Shown here piece after piece: positions 7,234 through 16,007 of a stretch of DNA of 64,000 nt. The stretch's first letter is position 1; the number at the start of each line of letters is the position of its first letter. The stretch is from positions 124,001-188,000 of the forward strand of contig NZ_WMBT01000003.1 in NCBI RefSeq assembly GCF_009708075.1, in the 5' to 3' direction. The notes below the pieces were generated by a model. The model saw only the letters and a program-made list of their open reading frames with translations, ran no database searches and had not been told where the DNA came from. Made by a program: the position numbers and the translations under genes. This DNA is from Paracoccus lichenicola (GTDB lineage Bacteria; Pseudomonadota; Alphaproteobacteria; Rhodobacterales; Rhodobacteraceae).

Positions 7234-8195
7234 CGGGAAAACCTGTAGGCGGTGTGGCTGCGCCAGATCTCGCCGGGCCTCAGGATCGCAGGGGGGAAAT
7301 CCGGCCGGTTCGGCGCGTCGGGCCAGCCTTGGGTTTCCAGCGCCACGCCCGCGAAGCGGTCGTAGCGGCGTCCGTCCAGGCCCGGCAGTCCGCCGAAATG
7401 CACGCCGTCATAGACCTGCAGGCCCGGCTGGTCCGTCTCGATCTGCATCCGGATGCCCGATTGCCCGGTCAGGTCCGCCACCACGCGCGGGGCTGCGGGA
7501 CCATCCGACAGGCAGAAGTTGTGGTCGTATTCCCCCGGCTCGATCCGCCGCGCCTGCCGGAAATCGAAGCGCGTGCCCTGGACCGGTGCAGGGTCCAGCG
7601 GGATCAGGTCGCCGTCCACTGGCAGATAGCGATCCGCCGCGACCCGCAGCCGGTGGTTGCGCACGTCGCCCCCGCCGTCGAGGTTGAAATAGCCGTGATG
7701 CGCCAGGTTGCAGGGCGTCGGCGCGTCGGTTTCGGCGCTCAGATCGAAGATCAGCGCGCCTTCGCGCAGGGTGATGTCCGCGCGGATGGACAGGGTGCCG
7801 GGAAAGCCCATGTCCCCATCGGGAAGCACCAGCGACAGGATGGCACGGTCTTCGCCCGCCTGCTCGACGGTCCACAGATGCCGGTTCGTCCCGTGCGATC
7901 CGCCATGCAGCGTGTGGCGGCCCCGAAAATTCGGATCGGTGCGGTGTTCGCACCCGTCCAGCGTGAAGCGCGCCCCCCCGATGCGGTTGGCAAAGCGCCC
8001 GACAATGGCGCCCATGTAAAGCCCGTCGTCCAGATAGTCCGCCGGGTCGGGACAGCCCAGCACCAGCGGATAGTCCACGCCATCCATCCGCAGATCCTGC
8101 ACGGTCGCGCCCAGCGTCAGCACCTGCGCCGTCAGCCCGCCGCCGGTCAGGGTCAGGCGGTCAACGCTGCGGCCATCGGAAAGCGTCCCCGTCAC
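7230..8195 (-). CDS. galM: Aldose 1-epimerase (mutarotase)
   Basis: A 321-residue GalM-type beta-sandwich enzyme that interconverts alpha and beta anomers of galactose, arabinose and related sugars. Family motifs are GRFANRIGGARF, HTLHGGSHG (histidine near residue 90), the catalytic-type histidine in NLAHHGYFNLDG, and the acidic EPGEYDHNFCL segment. It overlaps dgoK and the lactonase gene by four bases on either side. In this operon it would speed conversion of sugars to the anomer used by the dehydrogenase at 15096. Confidence 0.92.
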   Translation of the reverse strand: MTGTLSDGRSVDRLTLTGGGLTAQVLTLGATVQDLRMDGVDYPLVLGCPDPADYLDDGLYMGAIVGRFANRIGGARFTLDGCEHRTDPNFRGRHTLHGGSHGTNRHLWTVEQAGEDRAILSLVLPDGDMGFPGTLSIRADITLREGALIFDLSAETDAPTPCNLAHHGYFNLDGGGDVRNHRLRVAADRYLPVDGDLIPLDPAPVQGTRFDFRQARRIEPGEYDHNFCLSDGPAAPRVVADLTGQSGIRMQIETDQPGLQVYDGVHFGGLPGLDGRRYDRFAGVALETQGWPDAPNRPDFPPAILRPGEIWRSHTAYRFSR

Positions 8196-9031
8196 AGGAT
8201 CACCCGGGGTTCCGGCAACCCGGTCACGCCGGTGTCCAGCAGATACGTCTTGCCCTGCGCCTCGTCGGGATCGTCGATCCCGTCCAGGGCGGTCGTGACC
8301 AGCAATTGCGTCAAATCAGGCCCGCCGAAGGCCGGGCAGGACGAATGCCGCCCGCCGACCGTCCAGTGATGGGTCCGGTTGCCGTCGGCATCGAAACGCA
8401 TGACCGCCCCCTGCCCCCAGACCGCGCAGCAGAAGCCGCCATCCGCGTTGATTACCGCGCCGTCGGGCGACCAGCCTTGCGCGGACAGGTCCAGATAAAC
8501 CTGCCTCTCGCCCACCGGCCAGCCCTCCGTATCCAACCCCTGCCGCCAGACGATGCCGCGGTCGGTGTCGGAATAATGCACCGTGCCGCCATCCGGCGAA
8601 AAGCAGATCGAGTTCGGGATGGTTATAGGCTCTACCAGCTTGCGGATCTCGCCCCGGTAAAAGCGATATATCGCGCCCAACCCGGCCTCGCCGTTCCGCC
8701 CCATGGTGCTGAACCAGAAGCCCCCCTGCCGGTCGGCGCGGCCGTCATTCGAGCGGGTGGCGGGGTTGTCCGCCTCGACCGCCGCCAGATCCGTCAGCGA
8801 GCCATCCCCCAGCGACAGGACCGCAAGCCCCGTCTCGGTCGCGACCAGCAGCCGGTCGCGGTCGATCCAGCCCGCGGCCGAGGCCATGCGGTCCAATCGC
8901 CATTCCACCGGCGCGCCATTGTCCTGCGACAAAAGCCGCTTGCCCAGGATGTCGAACCAGAAGAACTGCCGGCGCTCGGGGTGCCAGAACGCCCCCTCGC
9001 CCAACTGGCATTGGCGGTCGTCGTGGATCAT
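8192..9031 (-). CDS. SMP-30/gluconolaconase-family aldonolactonase
   Basis: A 279-residue six-bladed beta-propeller lactonase of the SMP-30/regucalcin family. Metal-site residues are visible: the Glu in LGEGAFWHPE, the Asn/Asp in RSNDGRADRQGGFWF, and the Asp in GWSPDGAVINADGG. From its neighbours it most likely opens L-arabinono-1,4-lactone and/or D-galactonolactone made by the dehydrogenase at 15096. Substrate choice within this family cannot be read from sequence. It overlaps galM by four bases and follows the YjfF-type permease. Confidence 0.88.
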   Translation of the reverse strand: MIHDDRQCQLGEGAFWHPERRQFFWFDILGKRLLSQDNGAPVEWRLDRMASAAGWIDRDRLLVATETGLAVLSLGDGSLTDLAAVEADNPATRSNDGRADRQGGFWFSTMGRNGEAGLGAIYRFYRGEIRKLVEPITIPNSICFSPDGGTVHYSDTDRGIVWRQGLDTEGWPVGERQVYLDLSAQGWSPDGAVINADGGFCCAVWGQGAVMRFDADGNRTHHWTVGGRHSSCPAFGGPDLTQLLVTTALDGIDDPDEAQGKTYLLDTGVTGLPEPRVIL

Positions 9032-10002
9032 GGTGCCCCCTTGGCAAGCCGCATCTGCGACAGTTTCAGCAAGCCCTTTTGCAACAGGATGAAGGCCAGC
9101 AAAAGGATCCCGACGACGATCTTGGTCCACCAGGACGACAGGCTGCCGTCGAAGACGATATAGGTCTGGATCAGCCCCATGGTCAGCACGCCCACAAGCG
9201 TGCCGAACATGTAGCCCGCGCCCCCGCTCAGCAGCGTGCCGCCGATCACCACGGCGGCGATGGCCGTCAGCTCGGTCCCCACCGTCGCCAGCGAATAGCC
9301 CGACCCGGTGTAGATGGAAAACACGATCCCCGACAGCCCCGCCATCGCGCCGGAAAAGGCATAGACCAGCACCGTGGTGCGGCCCTGGCGCACGCCCATC
9401 AGCCGCGCCGCGGCCTCGCCCCCGCCGAGCGCATAGACCGACGCGCCGAAGCGCGTCTTGTGCGCGACGATCATGCCAAGGGCGAAGGTCAGCACCATCA
9501 CGACGCCGATCCCCGTCAGCCGCCCCTTGCCCGGCATCAGCCAATAGGCCCCTTGCAGCGCGTCATAGAACGGGTGCTGGATCGGGACCGAGTCGATGGA
9601 CAGGATATAGGCCGCCCCCCGGGCCAGGAACATGCCCGCTAGCGTGACGATGAAGGCGGGCATCGCCAGCCGGTCGATCAGGAACCCCATGCCCGCGCCG
9701 AAGGCGGTCGTCAGCGCCAGCAGAGCCGCGAACACCGCCAGCGGATGCAACCCCGTGTCGCGCAGCATCACGGCGATGAAAACGCCGGAAAAGGCGATGA
9801 CCGACCCCACCGACAGGTCGATGCCGCCCCCCAGGATCACCAGCGTCATGCCCACCGCGACGATGCCCAGATAGGCGTTGTCGGTCAGAAGGTTGCCCAC
9901 GACCCGCGTGGACAGGATGTTGGGGAATTGCAGCCAGAAGACCCCGTAGGCCAGCAGGAAGATCCCGATGGTCACATACAAGGGCAGCGCGCGGGTGCTC
10001 AT
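9028..10002 (-). CDS. yjfF: Sugar ABC permease, YjfF type
   Basis: A 324-residue inner-membrane permease of the RbsC/AraH class with 8-10 hydrophobic segments and the family motif [16 protein letters not shown] near residue 58. It pairs with the permease at 9999-11009, the dual ATPase at 11006-12499 and the binding protein at 12552-13511, matching E. coli ytfQRT-yjfF, a galactofuranose importer. Overlaps on both sides are four bases. Which sugar is moved here (galactofuranose, arabinofuranose or another furanose) is inference. Confidence 0.88.
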   Translation of the reverse strand: MSTRALPLYVTIGIFLLAYGVFWLQFPNILSTRVVGNLLTDNAYLGIVAVGMTLVILGGGIDLSVGSVIAFSGVFIAVMLRDTGLHPLAVFAALLALTTAFGAGMGFLIDRLAMPAFIVTLAGMFLARGAAYILSIDSVPIQHPFYDALQGAYWLMPGKGRLTGIGVVMVLTFALGMIVAHKTRFGASVYALGGGEAAARLMGVRQGRTTVLVYAFSGAMAGLSGIVFSIYTGSGYSLATVGTELTAIAAVVIGGTLLSGGAGYMFGTLVGVLTMGLIQTYIVFDGSLSSWWTKIVVGILLLAFILLQKGLLKLSQMRLAKGAP

Positions 10003-11009
10003 GTCGGCCTCCGCAACGTGGCCTCGCGCTGCGCGCGGTGGCTGTCGCGCCACAACCGCCATTCGGCGCTGATGCGCGGCGATTGCAGGACAAGGATCAC
10101 CAGCACAAGGCCCGCCTTGATGATGAGGTTGTATTCCGACGGAAAGCCGATCAGGCGGATGCCGATGCTGATGGTGGTGATGATCAGCGCGCCGATCACC
10201 GATGCCGCGATGGAAAATCGCCCGCCCAGCAGCGAATTGCCGCCGATCACCACGGCCAGGATCGCGTCCAGTTCCAGCCACAGCCCGGCGTTGTTGGCAT
10301 CCGCTCCGCGAATGTCGGCGGTGACGATCAGCCCGGCCAATGCGGCGCACAGCCCCGAGGCCACATAGACCGCGACCAGCAGCACGGTGGCGTTCACGCC
10401 CGCCAGGGTGCTGGCGCGGCGGTTGATGCCGATGGCCTCGACCAGCAGGCCAAGCGCGGTGCGGCGCATCAGCAGCGCCGCGGCAACGGCGGTGGCGACC
10501 CAGATCGCCGTGGGCACCGGCAGGCCCAGCATGGTGCCCGAGCCGATCCAGCCAAAGCCGGGATCGGTGAAGGTGAGAATCCGCCCCTCGGTGATCAGTT
10601 GCGCCACGCCGCGCCCCATGGTCATCAGGATCAGCGTGGCGACAAAGGGCTGGATGCCGACGATGGCCACAAGCGCGCCGTTCCACAGCCCCGCAAGCGC
10701 GCCCGCGCCAAGCGCCAGGACCAGCGCGGCGGGCAGGCCCCAACCGGCGGCGACCGAAGCGGCGGCGACTGCCCCGCAGATCGCCATGATCGTGCCCACC
10801 GACAGGTCGATGCCGCGCGTGGCGATCACCAGCGTCATGCCGACCGCCAGCAAGGCCACGGGGGCGGAGCGTTTCAGCACGTCGATGACCGGCCCGACCA
10901 GGCGGCCGTCATTCATCTGGACGTTCAGGAAGCCCGGATAGAAGGCCGTCACCACCGCGACCAGGGCCGCCAAGGCGATCAGTTGTGGGGCGAGGCGCTT
11001 CAGCATCAC
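9999..11009 (-). CDS. ytfT: Sugar ABC permease, YtfT type
   Basis: A 336-residue permease of the same class as its neighbour, with the motif RGIDLSVGTIMAICG near residue 70 and repeated hydrophobic segments, for example GALIITTISIGIRLIGF. The two permeases would form a heterodimer. The gene overlaps yjfF and ytfR by four bases each, so the whole transporter is translated in a coupled series. Confidence 0.88.
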   Translation of the reverse strand: MMLKRLAPQLIALAALVAVVTAFYPGFLNVQMNDGRLVGPVIDVLKRSAPVALLAVGMTLVIATRGIDLSVGTIMAICGAVAAASVAAGWGLPAALVLALGAGALAGLWNGALVAIVGIQPFVATLILMTMGRGVAQLITEGRILTFTDPGFGWIGSGTMLGLPVPTAIWVATAVAAALLMRRTALGLLVEAIGINRRASTLAGVNATVLLVAVYVASGLCAALAGLIVTADIRGADANNAGLWLELDAILAVVIGGNSLLGGRFSIAASVIGALIITTISIGIRLIGFPSEYNLIIKAGLVLVILVLQSPRISAEWRLWRDSHRAQREATLRRPT

Positions 11010-12499
11010 GCGGCCCTCTCAGTTGCGGCGATGGCCCCCATGATGCGATTGGGCGCGATCTCCTCGCCCGTCAGTTCGGCGACATGGCGGCGGTCGCGCA
11101 GCACGATCACGCGGTCGGACACGGCGATCAGTTCGTCGATTTCCGAGGAAATGACCAAGAGCGACATGCCCCCTTCCACAAGCTCGTGGATCAGCCGCAG
11201 GATTTCCGCGTGCGCGCCCACGTCGATGCCGCGCGTGGGTTCGTCCAGGATCAGGAAGCGCGGGTTCATCGCCAGCCAGCGGGCCAGCACGACCTTTTGC
11301 TGGTTGCCGCCCGACAGTTCGCCCACGCGCTTGTCCCGGCCCGAAGTGCGGATGTCCAGCCGCGCGATATAGTCGTCAGCTAGCCGGTTCTGTTCCCCGC
11401 GCGAAAGGGGCCGCGCCCAGCCGGCCCTGGCTTGCAGGCCCAGGATGATGTTCTCGCGCACCGAGAGATCGGCCACGATGCCGTCGGTCTTGCGTTCCTC
11501 GGGGACAAGGCCGAAGCCCGCCGCGATGGCCGCGCGGGGGCTGGACAGATCCAGCGGGCCTTTCTGGTCACGCGCCGTGCCGGAATGGGCGTTGCGCAAA
11601 CCGAACAGCAGTTCTGCGCTTTCGGTGCGGCCCGATCCCAGCAATCCGGCAAGGCCCACGACCTCGCCCTGCCCCACGGCCAGATCGAACGGCTCGATCA
11701 CGCCGCGGCGCCCCATGCCGCGAAACTCCAGCATCGGCGGGCGGGGGCCGCGCGCCATGACGGGGTGCGCGGTCGCATCCTCCAGTTCGCGGCCCAGCAT
11801 GTGTTCGATCAGGCGCACGCGGTCCAGGTTGGCGGTGTCTTCGGTCACGATCTTGCGGCCGTTCCTCAGCACCGTCACCCGGTCCGTCAGGTCGAACACC
11901 TGGTCCAGGAAATGCGACACGAAGACGATGCCCAAGCCCCGTTCGCGCAAGGACCGCACCACGTCGAAGACCATCCGCACCTCGGCCGCGTCCAGGCTGG
12001 CGGTCGGCTCGTCCAGGATCAGCACCTTGCCCGACAGGGCCACCGCGCGGGCGATGGCGATGATCTGCCGGATGGCGACGGAATAGGTGCCCAGGTCGCG
12101 GTCCACGTCCAGCGACAGCCCGTATTCGGCCAGCATCGCGCGGGCCTGCGCGCGCATGGCGCGGGTTTGGATCAGACCGAACCGACGAGGCTCTCGCCCG
12201 AACATCAGGTTCTGCGCCACGGTCAGGTTCGGCAGCAGGTTCACCTCCTGGTAAACGGTGCCGATGCCCAGTTCCTGCGCATGGGCGGTGGACTGCGGGT
12301 CGATGGGCGCGCCGTCCAGCGTCACCGTGCCGCCGTCGCGGCGATAGGCGCCGGTCAGGCACTTGATCAGCGTCGATTTGCCCGCGCCGTTTTCCCCCAG
12401 CAGGGCATGGACCTCGCCCGCGCGCAGGTCGAAATCGACGCCGTCCAGCGCGAGCGTGCCCGGAAAGGTCTTGGTCAGCGACCGGATGGACAGCAGCAT
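11006..12499 (-). CDS. ytfR: Sugar ABC transporter dual ATPase, YtfR type
   Basis: A 497-residue protein with two ABC domains in tandem, typical of carbohydrate uptake (CUT2) transporters. The first domain has Walker [10 protein letters not shown] (about residue 36) and Walker B ILDEPTASLD. The second has the degenerate P-loop region GLAGLLGSGRTE and [14 protein letters not shown]. The ATG at 12499 (MLLSIRSLTK) is preceded by GAAGGGGG. It lies 52 bp after the binding-protein gene, with a strong hairpin in that gap. Confidence 0.92.
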   Translation of the reverse strand: MLLSIRSLTKTFPGTLALDGVDFDLRAGEVHALLGENGAGKSTLIKCLTGAYRRDGGTVTLDGAPIDPQSTAHAQELGIGTVYQEVNLLPNLTVAQNLMFGREPRRFGLIQTRAMRAQARAMLAEYGLSLDVDRDLGTYSVAIRQIIAIARAVALSGKVLILDEPTASLDAAEVRMVFDVVRSLRERGLGIVFVSHFLDQVFDLTDRVTVLRNGRKIVTEDTANLDRVRLIEHMLGRELEDATAHPVMARGPRPPMLEFRGMGRRGVIEPFDLAVGQGEVVGLAGLLGSGRTESAELLFGLRNAHSGTARDQKGPLDLSSPRAAIAAGFGLVPEERKTDGIVADLSVRENIILGLQARAGWARPLSRGEQNRLADDYIARLDIRTSGRDKRVGELSGGNQQKVVLARWLAMNPRFLILDEPTRGIDVGAHAEILRLIHELVEGGMSLLVISSEIDELIAVSDRVIVLRDRRHVAELTGEEIAPNRIMGAIAATERAA

Positions 12500-12520
12500 G
12501 ACGCCCCCTTCGTGATGGTT

Positions 12521-12543
12521 GCCGGGCCGCGAAACGGCCCGGC
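12521..12543 (-). promoter_or_regulatory. Intercistronic hairpin after the binding-protein gene
   Basis: GCCGGGCCG (12521-12529) pairs perfectly with CGGCCCGGC (12535-12543) around a CGAAA loop, immediately after the stop of the YtfQ-type gene and before ytfR. In many ABC operons such a hairpin stabilises the upstream message or terminates part of the transcripts, so that binding protein is made in excess. Confidence 0.65.
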
Positions 12544-12551
12544 ATTGGCGA

Positions 12552-13511
12552 TCAGTAGCCCAGGCCCTTGCGGCGCTCGTATTCGCCCGCCGGATCGTCG
12601 GCCTGCGTGTAGAGCTTCGATTCCGTCTGGATGAACTTCGGCGGCATTGTGCCGTCCTTCCAATAGGCCGCCAGCGCGTCAAAGGCCGGACCGGCCATGT
12701 TCGGCGTCAGCTCGACCGTGGCGTTGGCCTCGCCATTGGCCATGGCCTGGAACAGGTCCGGCACGCCGTCGATGGAGACGACCAGGATGTCGCTGCCCGG
12801 CTTCAGCCCGGCCTCCTTGATGGCTTGGATCGCGCCCACGGCCATGTCGTCGTTATGGGCATAAAGCGCGCAAATGTCCTTGCCGCCGTTTTCGGCCTGG
12901 ATGAAGCTTTCCATCACCTCCTTGCCCAAGGCGCGGGTGAAATCGCCGGTCTGGCTGCGCACGATGGTCAGGTTGGGGTGGTCCTTGATGGCGTTTTCAA
13001 AGCCCGTCTTGCGGTCGATGGCGGGGCTGGATCCGGTGGTGCCCTGCAATTCCACGATGCGGCATTCGCGGTCGCCGACTTCCTTGGCCAGCCATTCGCC
13101 CGCGACCTCGCCCTCGTGGACCAGGTTCGACCCCACGGCGGTCAGATACAGGTCTTCGCTGCTGTCCACCTGGCGGTCCAGCAGGACGACCGGGATCTCG
13201 GCCTCCTTCGCCTCTTGCAGGACCGAATCCCAGCCGGTCGCTACGACCGGGGCCAGCAGGATCGCGTCCACGCCTTGGGCGACAAAGGACCGGATCGCGG
13301 CGATCTGGTTTTCCTGCTTTTGCTGCGCGTCCGAGAATTGCAGCTGGATGCCGCGTTCCTCGGCCTGTTGCCGGGTCAGCGTGGTTTCCGCCGCGCGCCA
13401 GCCGGATTCCGATCCGATCTGCGCGAATCCCACGGTTTCGCCTTCGGCCATGGCGCCGGTGGCGGTCAGCGCCAGAAACGCCGCCGTGCCCAGCAGGGTC
13501 TTGATGGTCAT
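12552..13511 (-). CDS. ytfQ: Sugar-binding periplasmic protein, YtfQ type
   Basis: A 319-residue type I periplasmic binding protein with a Sec signal peptide cleaved near GAMA-EG. Family features are VGFAQIGSESGWRAAET at the mature start, LAPVVATGWD in the first lobe hinge, and IDGVPDLFQAM in the second lobe. It resembles E. coli YtfQ, the galactofuranose receptor. It is the first gene of the ytfQRT-yjfF set and lies 59 bp behind the aldehyde dehydrogenase gene, with two hairpins at that junction. Confidence 0.9.
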   Translation of the reverse strand: MTIKTLLGTAAFLALTATGAMAEGETVGFAQIGSESGWRAAETTLTRQQAEERGIQLQFSDAQQKQENQIAAIRSFVAQGVDAILLAPVVATGWDSVLQEAKEAEIPVVLLDRQVDSSEDLYLTAVGSNLVHEGEVAGEWLAKEVGDRECRIVELQGTTGSSPAIDRKTGFENAIKDHPNLTIVRSQTGDFTRALGKEVMESFIQAENGGKDICALYAHNDDMAVGAIQAIKEAGLKPGSDILVVSIDGVPDLFQAMANGEANATVELTPNMAGPAFDALAAYWKDGTMPPKFIQTESKLYTQADDPAGEYERRKGLGY

Positions 13512-13533
13512 CGGTTATCCTCCCTTGTTGGTG

Positions 13534-13558
13534 ATCGCCCGGCCTCCCACCGGGCGAT
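13534..13558 (-). terminator. Hairpin between aldehyde dehydrogenase and ytfQ (distal)
   Basis: ATCGCCCGG (13534-13542) pairs perfectly with CCGGGCGAT (13550-13558) around a seven-base loop. With the adjacent hairpin at 13563-13583 it forms a double stem-loop between the catabolic genes and the second importer, so the long gene run may be split here into two differently expressed parts. Confidence 0.6.
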
Positions 13559-13562
13559 GGCT

Positions 13563-13583
13563 GCGGGGCCTCAAAGGCCCCGC
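13563..13583 (-). terminator. Hairpin overlapping the aldehyde dehydrogenase stop codon
   Basis: GCGGGGCC (13563-13570) pairs perfectly with GGCCCCGC (13576-13583). The loop (13571-13575) contains the stop codon of the aldehyde dehydrogenase gene. No U-run follows, so it may act as an mRNA-end stabiliser rather than a terminator. Confidence 0.55.
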
Positions 13584-15085
13584 AAATCCTCGGGCAACAG
13601 CGCCTCGGGGATGTTCTGATAGCTGACCGGGCGCAGGAAGCGGCGGATTGCCATGGTTCCCACGCTGGTCGCGCCGAAATTGGTCGATGCCGGATATGGC
13701 CCGCCATGGACCATGGCGTCGGCCACCTCGACCCCCGTGGGCCAGCCGTTCGCGAGGATCCGGCCCGCCTTGCGTTCCAGCACCGGCATTAGGCGGCGCG
13801 CCAGATCGGTGTCGCCCTCGTCCAGGTGCAGGGTGGCGGTCAACTGCCCCTCCATCGCGCAGGCCACGTCCAGCATCTGGTCCCCGTCCGTGACGGTGAC
13901 GATCACGCCCAGGGGGCCGAACACTTCCTCGGCCAGGGTGTGGTCGCGCAGGAACTCCTCGGCCGTGGTCTTGTAGATGGCGGGCAGGGCGTTGCGGCCG
14001 TGGCTTTCGCCCTCGAAGACCGGCGTGGCCACCCCCGCCGCGCGTTGGGCGCCCGCGCGATAGGCCTCGGCGATGCCGTCGGACAGCATGACCTGCGGGC
14101 CGATCTTGGCAAGCGCATCCCCCGCCGCCTTGGCGAAGGCTTCGGCCAGCACGCCCTTGGGCATCACGATCAGGCCGGGATTGGTGCAGAACTGGCCCGC
14201 GCCCACCGTCAGGCTGCCCGCCCAGCCTTCGGCCAGCTTGGCACCCCGCGCGGCCAGGGCCTGCGGCAGGATGAAGCCGGGGTTGATGGAGCCAAGCTCG
14301 CCAAAGAAGGGGATCGGCTCGGGGCGGGCGGCGCACAGGTCGAACAGCGCGCGCCCCCCGCGCAGGCTGCCGGTGAAGCCCACCGCCTTGATCAGCGGGT
14401 GCTGGACCAGGGCCGCCCCGACGTGATGCGTGTCGCCGTGGATGAAGCTGAAGACGCCGGCGGGCATTCCGGTGGCCCGGATGGCGGCATGGACGGCCTC
14501 GGCCACGATCTCGCCCGTGGCGGGATGGGCAGGGTGACCCTTGACGACGACCGGGCAGCCCGCGGCCAGCGCGGAGGCGGTGTCGCCGCCCGCGGTGGAA
14601 AAGGCCAGCGGAAAGTTCGACGCGCCGAAGACCCCCACGGGACCGATGGGCCGTTGCATCAGCCGCAGGTCGGGGCGCGGCAGGGGCTGGCGGTCGGGCA
14701 GCGCGGGGTCATGGCGGCGGTCGAGGTAATCGCCCTTGCGGATATGGTCCGCGAACAGCCGCAACTGGCCTGTGGTGCGGCCGCGTTCGCCGTTCAGCCG
14801 CGCCTCGGGCAGGCCGGTTTCCGCCGTGCCCATGGCGGTGATCGCCTCGGCCCGCGCCTCGATCTCGTCGGCGATGGTGTCCAGGAAGCGCGCCCGGTCC
14901 TCGCGCGAGGTGGCGGCATAGGCGGCGAAGGCAGCCTCGGCGGCCTCAGCGGCGCGGTTGACCAGATCGGCGGTGCCCGCGCTGAATTCGTGCGGCGCGC
15001 CCTGGGCGGGCGAGGATCGGAACGTGCCCTCGCCCGCCAGCCATTCGCCTGCGATCAGATGTTTGCCATGCGGGGTGAAGGTCAT
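13571..15085 (-). CDS. Alpha-ketoglutarate semialdehyde dehydrogenase
   Basis: A 504-residue NAD(P)-dependent aldehyde dehydrogenase. Active-site residues are Asn157 (GASNFPLAFS), Glu263 (FGELGSINP) and Cys300 (GQFCTNPG). The GELGSINP form and the absence of a usual GGKS segment fit the 2,5-dioxovalerate dehydrogenase branch, which oxidises alpha-ketoglutarate semialdehyde to 2-oxoglutarate in non-phosphorylating arabinose degradation. It lies 10 bp after the sugar dehydrogenase gene, which supports that role. Confidence 0.9.
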   Translation of the reverse strand: MTFTPHGKHLIAGEWLAGEGTFRSSPAQGAPHEFSAGTADLVNRAAEAAEAAFAAYAATSREDRARFLDTIADEIEARAEAITAMGTAETGLPEARLNGERGRTTGQLRLFADHIRKGDYLDRRHDPALPDRQPLPRPDLRLMQRPIGPVGVFGASNFPLAFSTAGGDTASALAAGCPVVVKGHPAHPATGEIVAEAVHAAIRATGMPAGVFSFIHGDTHHVGAALVQHPLIKAVGFTGSLRGGRALFDLCAARPEPIPFFGELGSINPGFILPQALAARGAKLAEGWAGSLTVGAGQFCTNPGLIVMPKGVLAEAFAKAAGDALAKIGPQVMLSDGIAEAYRAGAQRAAGVATPVFEGESHGRNALPAIYKTTAEEFLRDHTLAEEVFGPLGVIVTVTDGDQMLDVACAMEGQLTATLHLDEGDTDLARRLMPVLERKAGRILANGWPTGVEVADAMVHGGPYPASTNFGATSVGTMAIRRFLRPVSYQNIPEALLPEDLRGL

Positions 15086-15095
15086 TGAGATGTCC

Positions 15096-16007
15096 TCAGA
15101 AATGAAAGTCGGCGACGGTGTTGCGCCGCCCGAGGGTGAAGGCATCGGCCACAAGCACCATGGGCGCAAGATCCGCATCCGACTGTCCGCCGCGCACCAG
15201 ATCGGCCATGCGGGCATACAGCGCGGGGTATTCGCCCATGATGTCGTCGGCGCCCTGCACATGGCGCCCGTCGATTTCCAGCCGGTTGCCGCCCATGCGC
15301 AGCGCCATGGCGCCCGCGTCGGTCCGGAACTCCATGTCCCAGGTCTGCGGGCCTTCCTGGCGGAAGTCGAAATCGGCTTCGATCCCCTGGCTGAACTGCA
15401 ACCGCGCGGCAATGGGGGCCTGGCGGTTCGCCGGAAAGTCCAGGTCGGCGGACAGAAGGCGCACCGGGTCGGGCAGGATGGCGGTCAGGATCGACAGGGC
15501 GTTGATGCCGGGGTCGAAGACGCCCATGCCGCCCGCCTTGAAGATCCAGTCCTGGCCGGGGTGCCATTTGCGCACGTCCTCGCGCCAGATGATGCGGCCT
15601 TCGTGAATGGTCTTGCCCGCCAGCCAGTCGCGCGCGGCACCCACGGCCTCGGCCATGCGCGAATGCCAGGTGGCATGGATCGTGACGCCCTGAGCCTGAG
15701 CGAGACCCGCCAGCGCATGAACCTCAGCCAGCGTCGCGCCGGGCGGCTTTTCCAGCATCAGGTGGCGGCCCGCGCGCAACACCGCCTGCGCCGCATCAAA
15801 GCGCGGCACGGGGGGCAGGCACAGGCTGACGACCGGGATGTCGGGCCGCGCGGACAGCATGGTGGCGATGTCGGTGAAGGCCTCGACGCCCTCCACCCTG
15901 CCATGGCGGCTGACGGTCGCGGCCAGGTCCCAATCGGGGCTGGCCTCCAGCGCGGGGACGTGCTGGTCCAGCGCGATCTTTCCGATGCCGACAAGCGCGA
16001 TCTTCAT
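15096..16007 (-). CDS. Gfo/Idh/MocA-family D-galactose / L-arabinose 1-dehydrogenase
   Basis: A 303-residue oxidoreductase with an N-terminal Rossmann fold (MKIALVGIGKIALDQHVPAL) and the family lysine Lys87 in LEKPPG. The pattern closely follows bacterial galactose 1-dehydrogenase/L-arabinose 1-dehydrogenase, which oxidises the sugar at C1 to a lactone with NAD(P). The true start is the ATG at 16007, overlapping the dehydratase stop by one base; the TTG one codon upstream is unlikely. The clustered lactonase and dehydratase fit this role well. Confidence 0.9.
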   Translation of the reverse strand: MKIALVGIGKIALDQHVPALEASPDWDLAATVSRHGRVEGVEAFTDIATMLSARPDIPVVSLCLPPVPRFDAAQAVLRAGRHLMLEKPPGATLAEVHALAGLAQAQGVTIHATWHSRMAEAVGAARDWLAGKTIHEGRIIWREDVRKWHPGQDWIFKAGGMGVFDPGINALSILTAILPDPVRLLSADLDFPANRQAPIAARLQFSQGIEADFDFRQEGPQTWDMEFRTDAGAMALRMGGNRLEIDGRHVQGADDIMGEYPALYARMADLVRGGQSDADLAPMVLVADAFTLGRRNTVADFHF

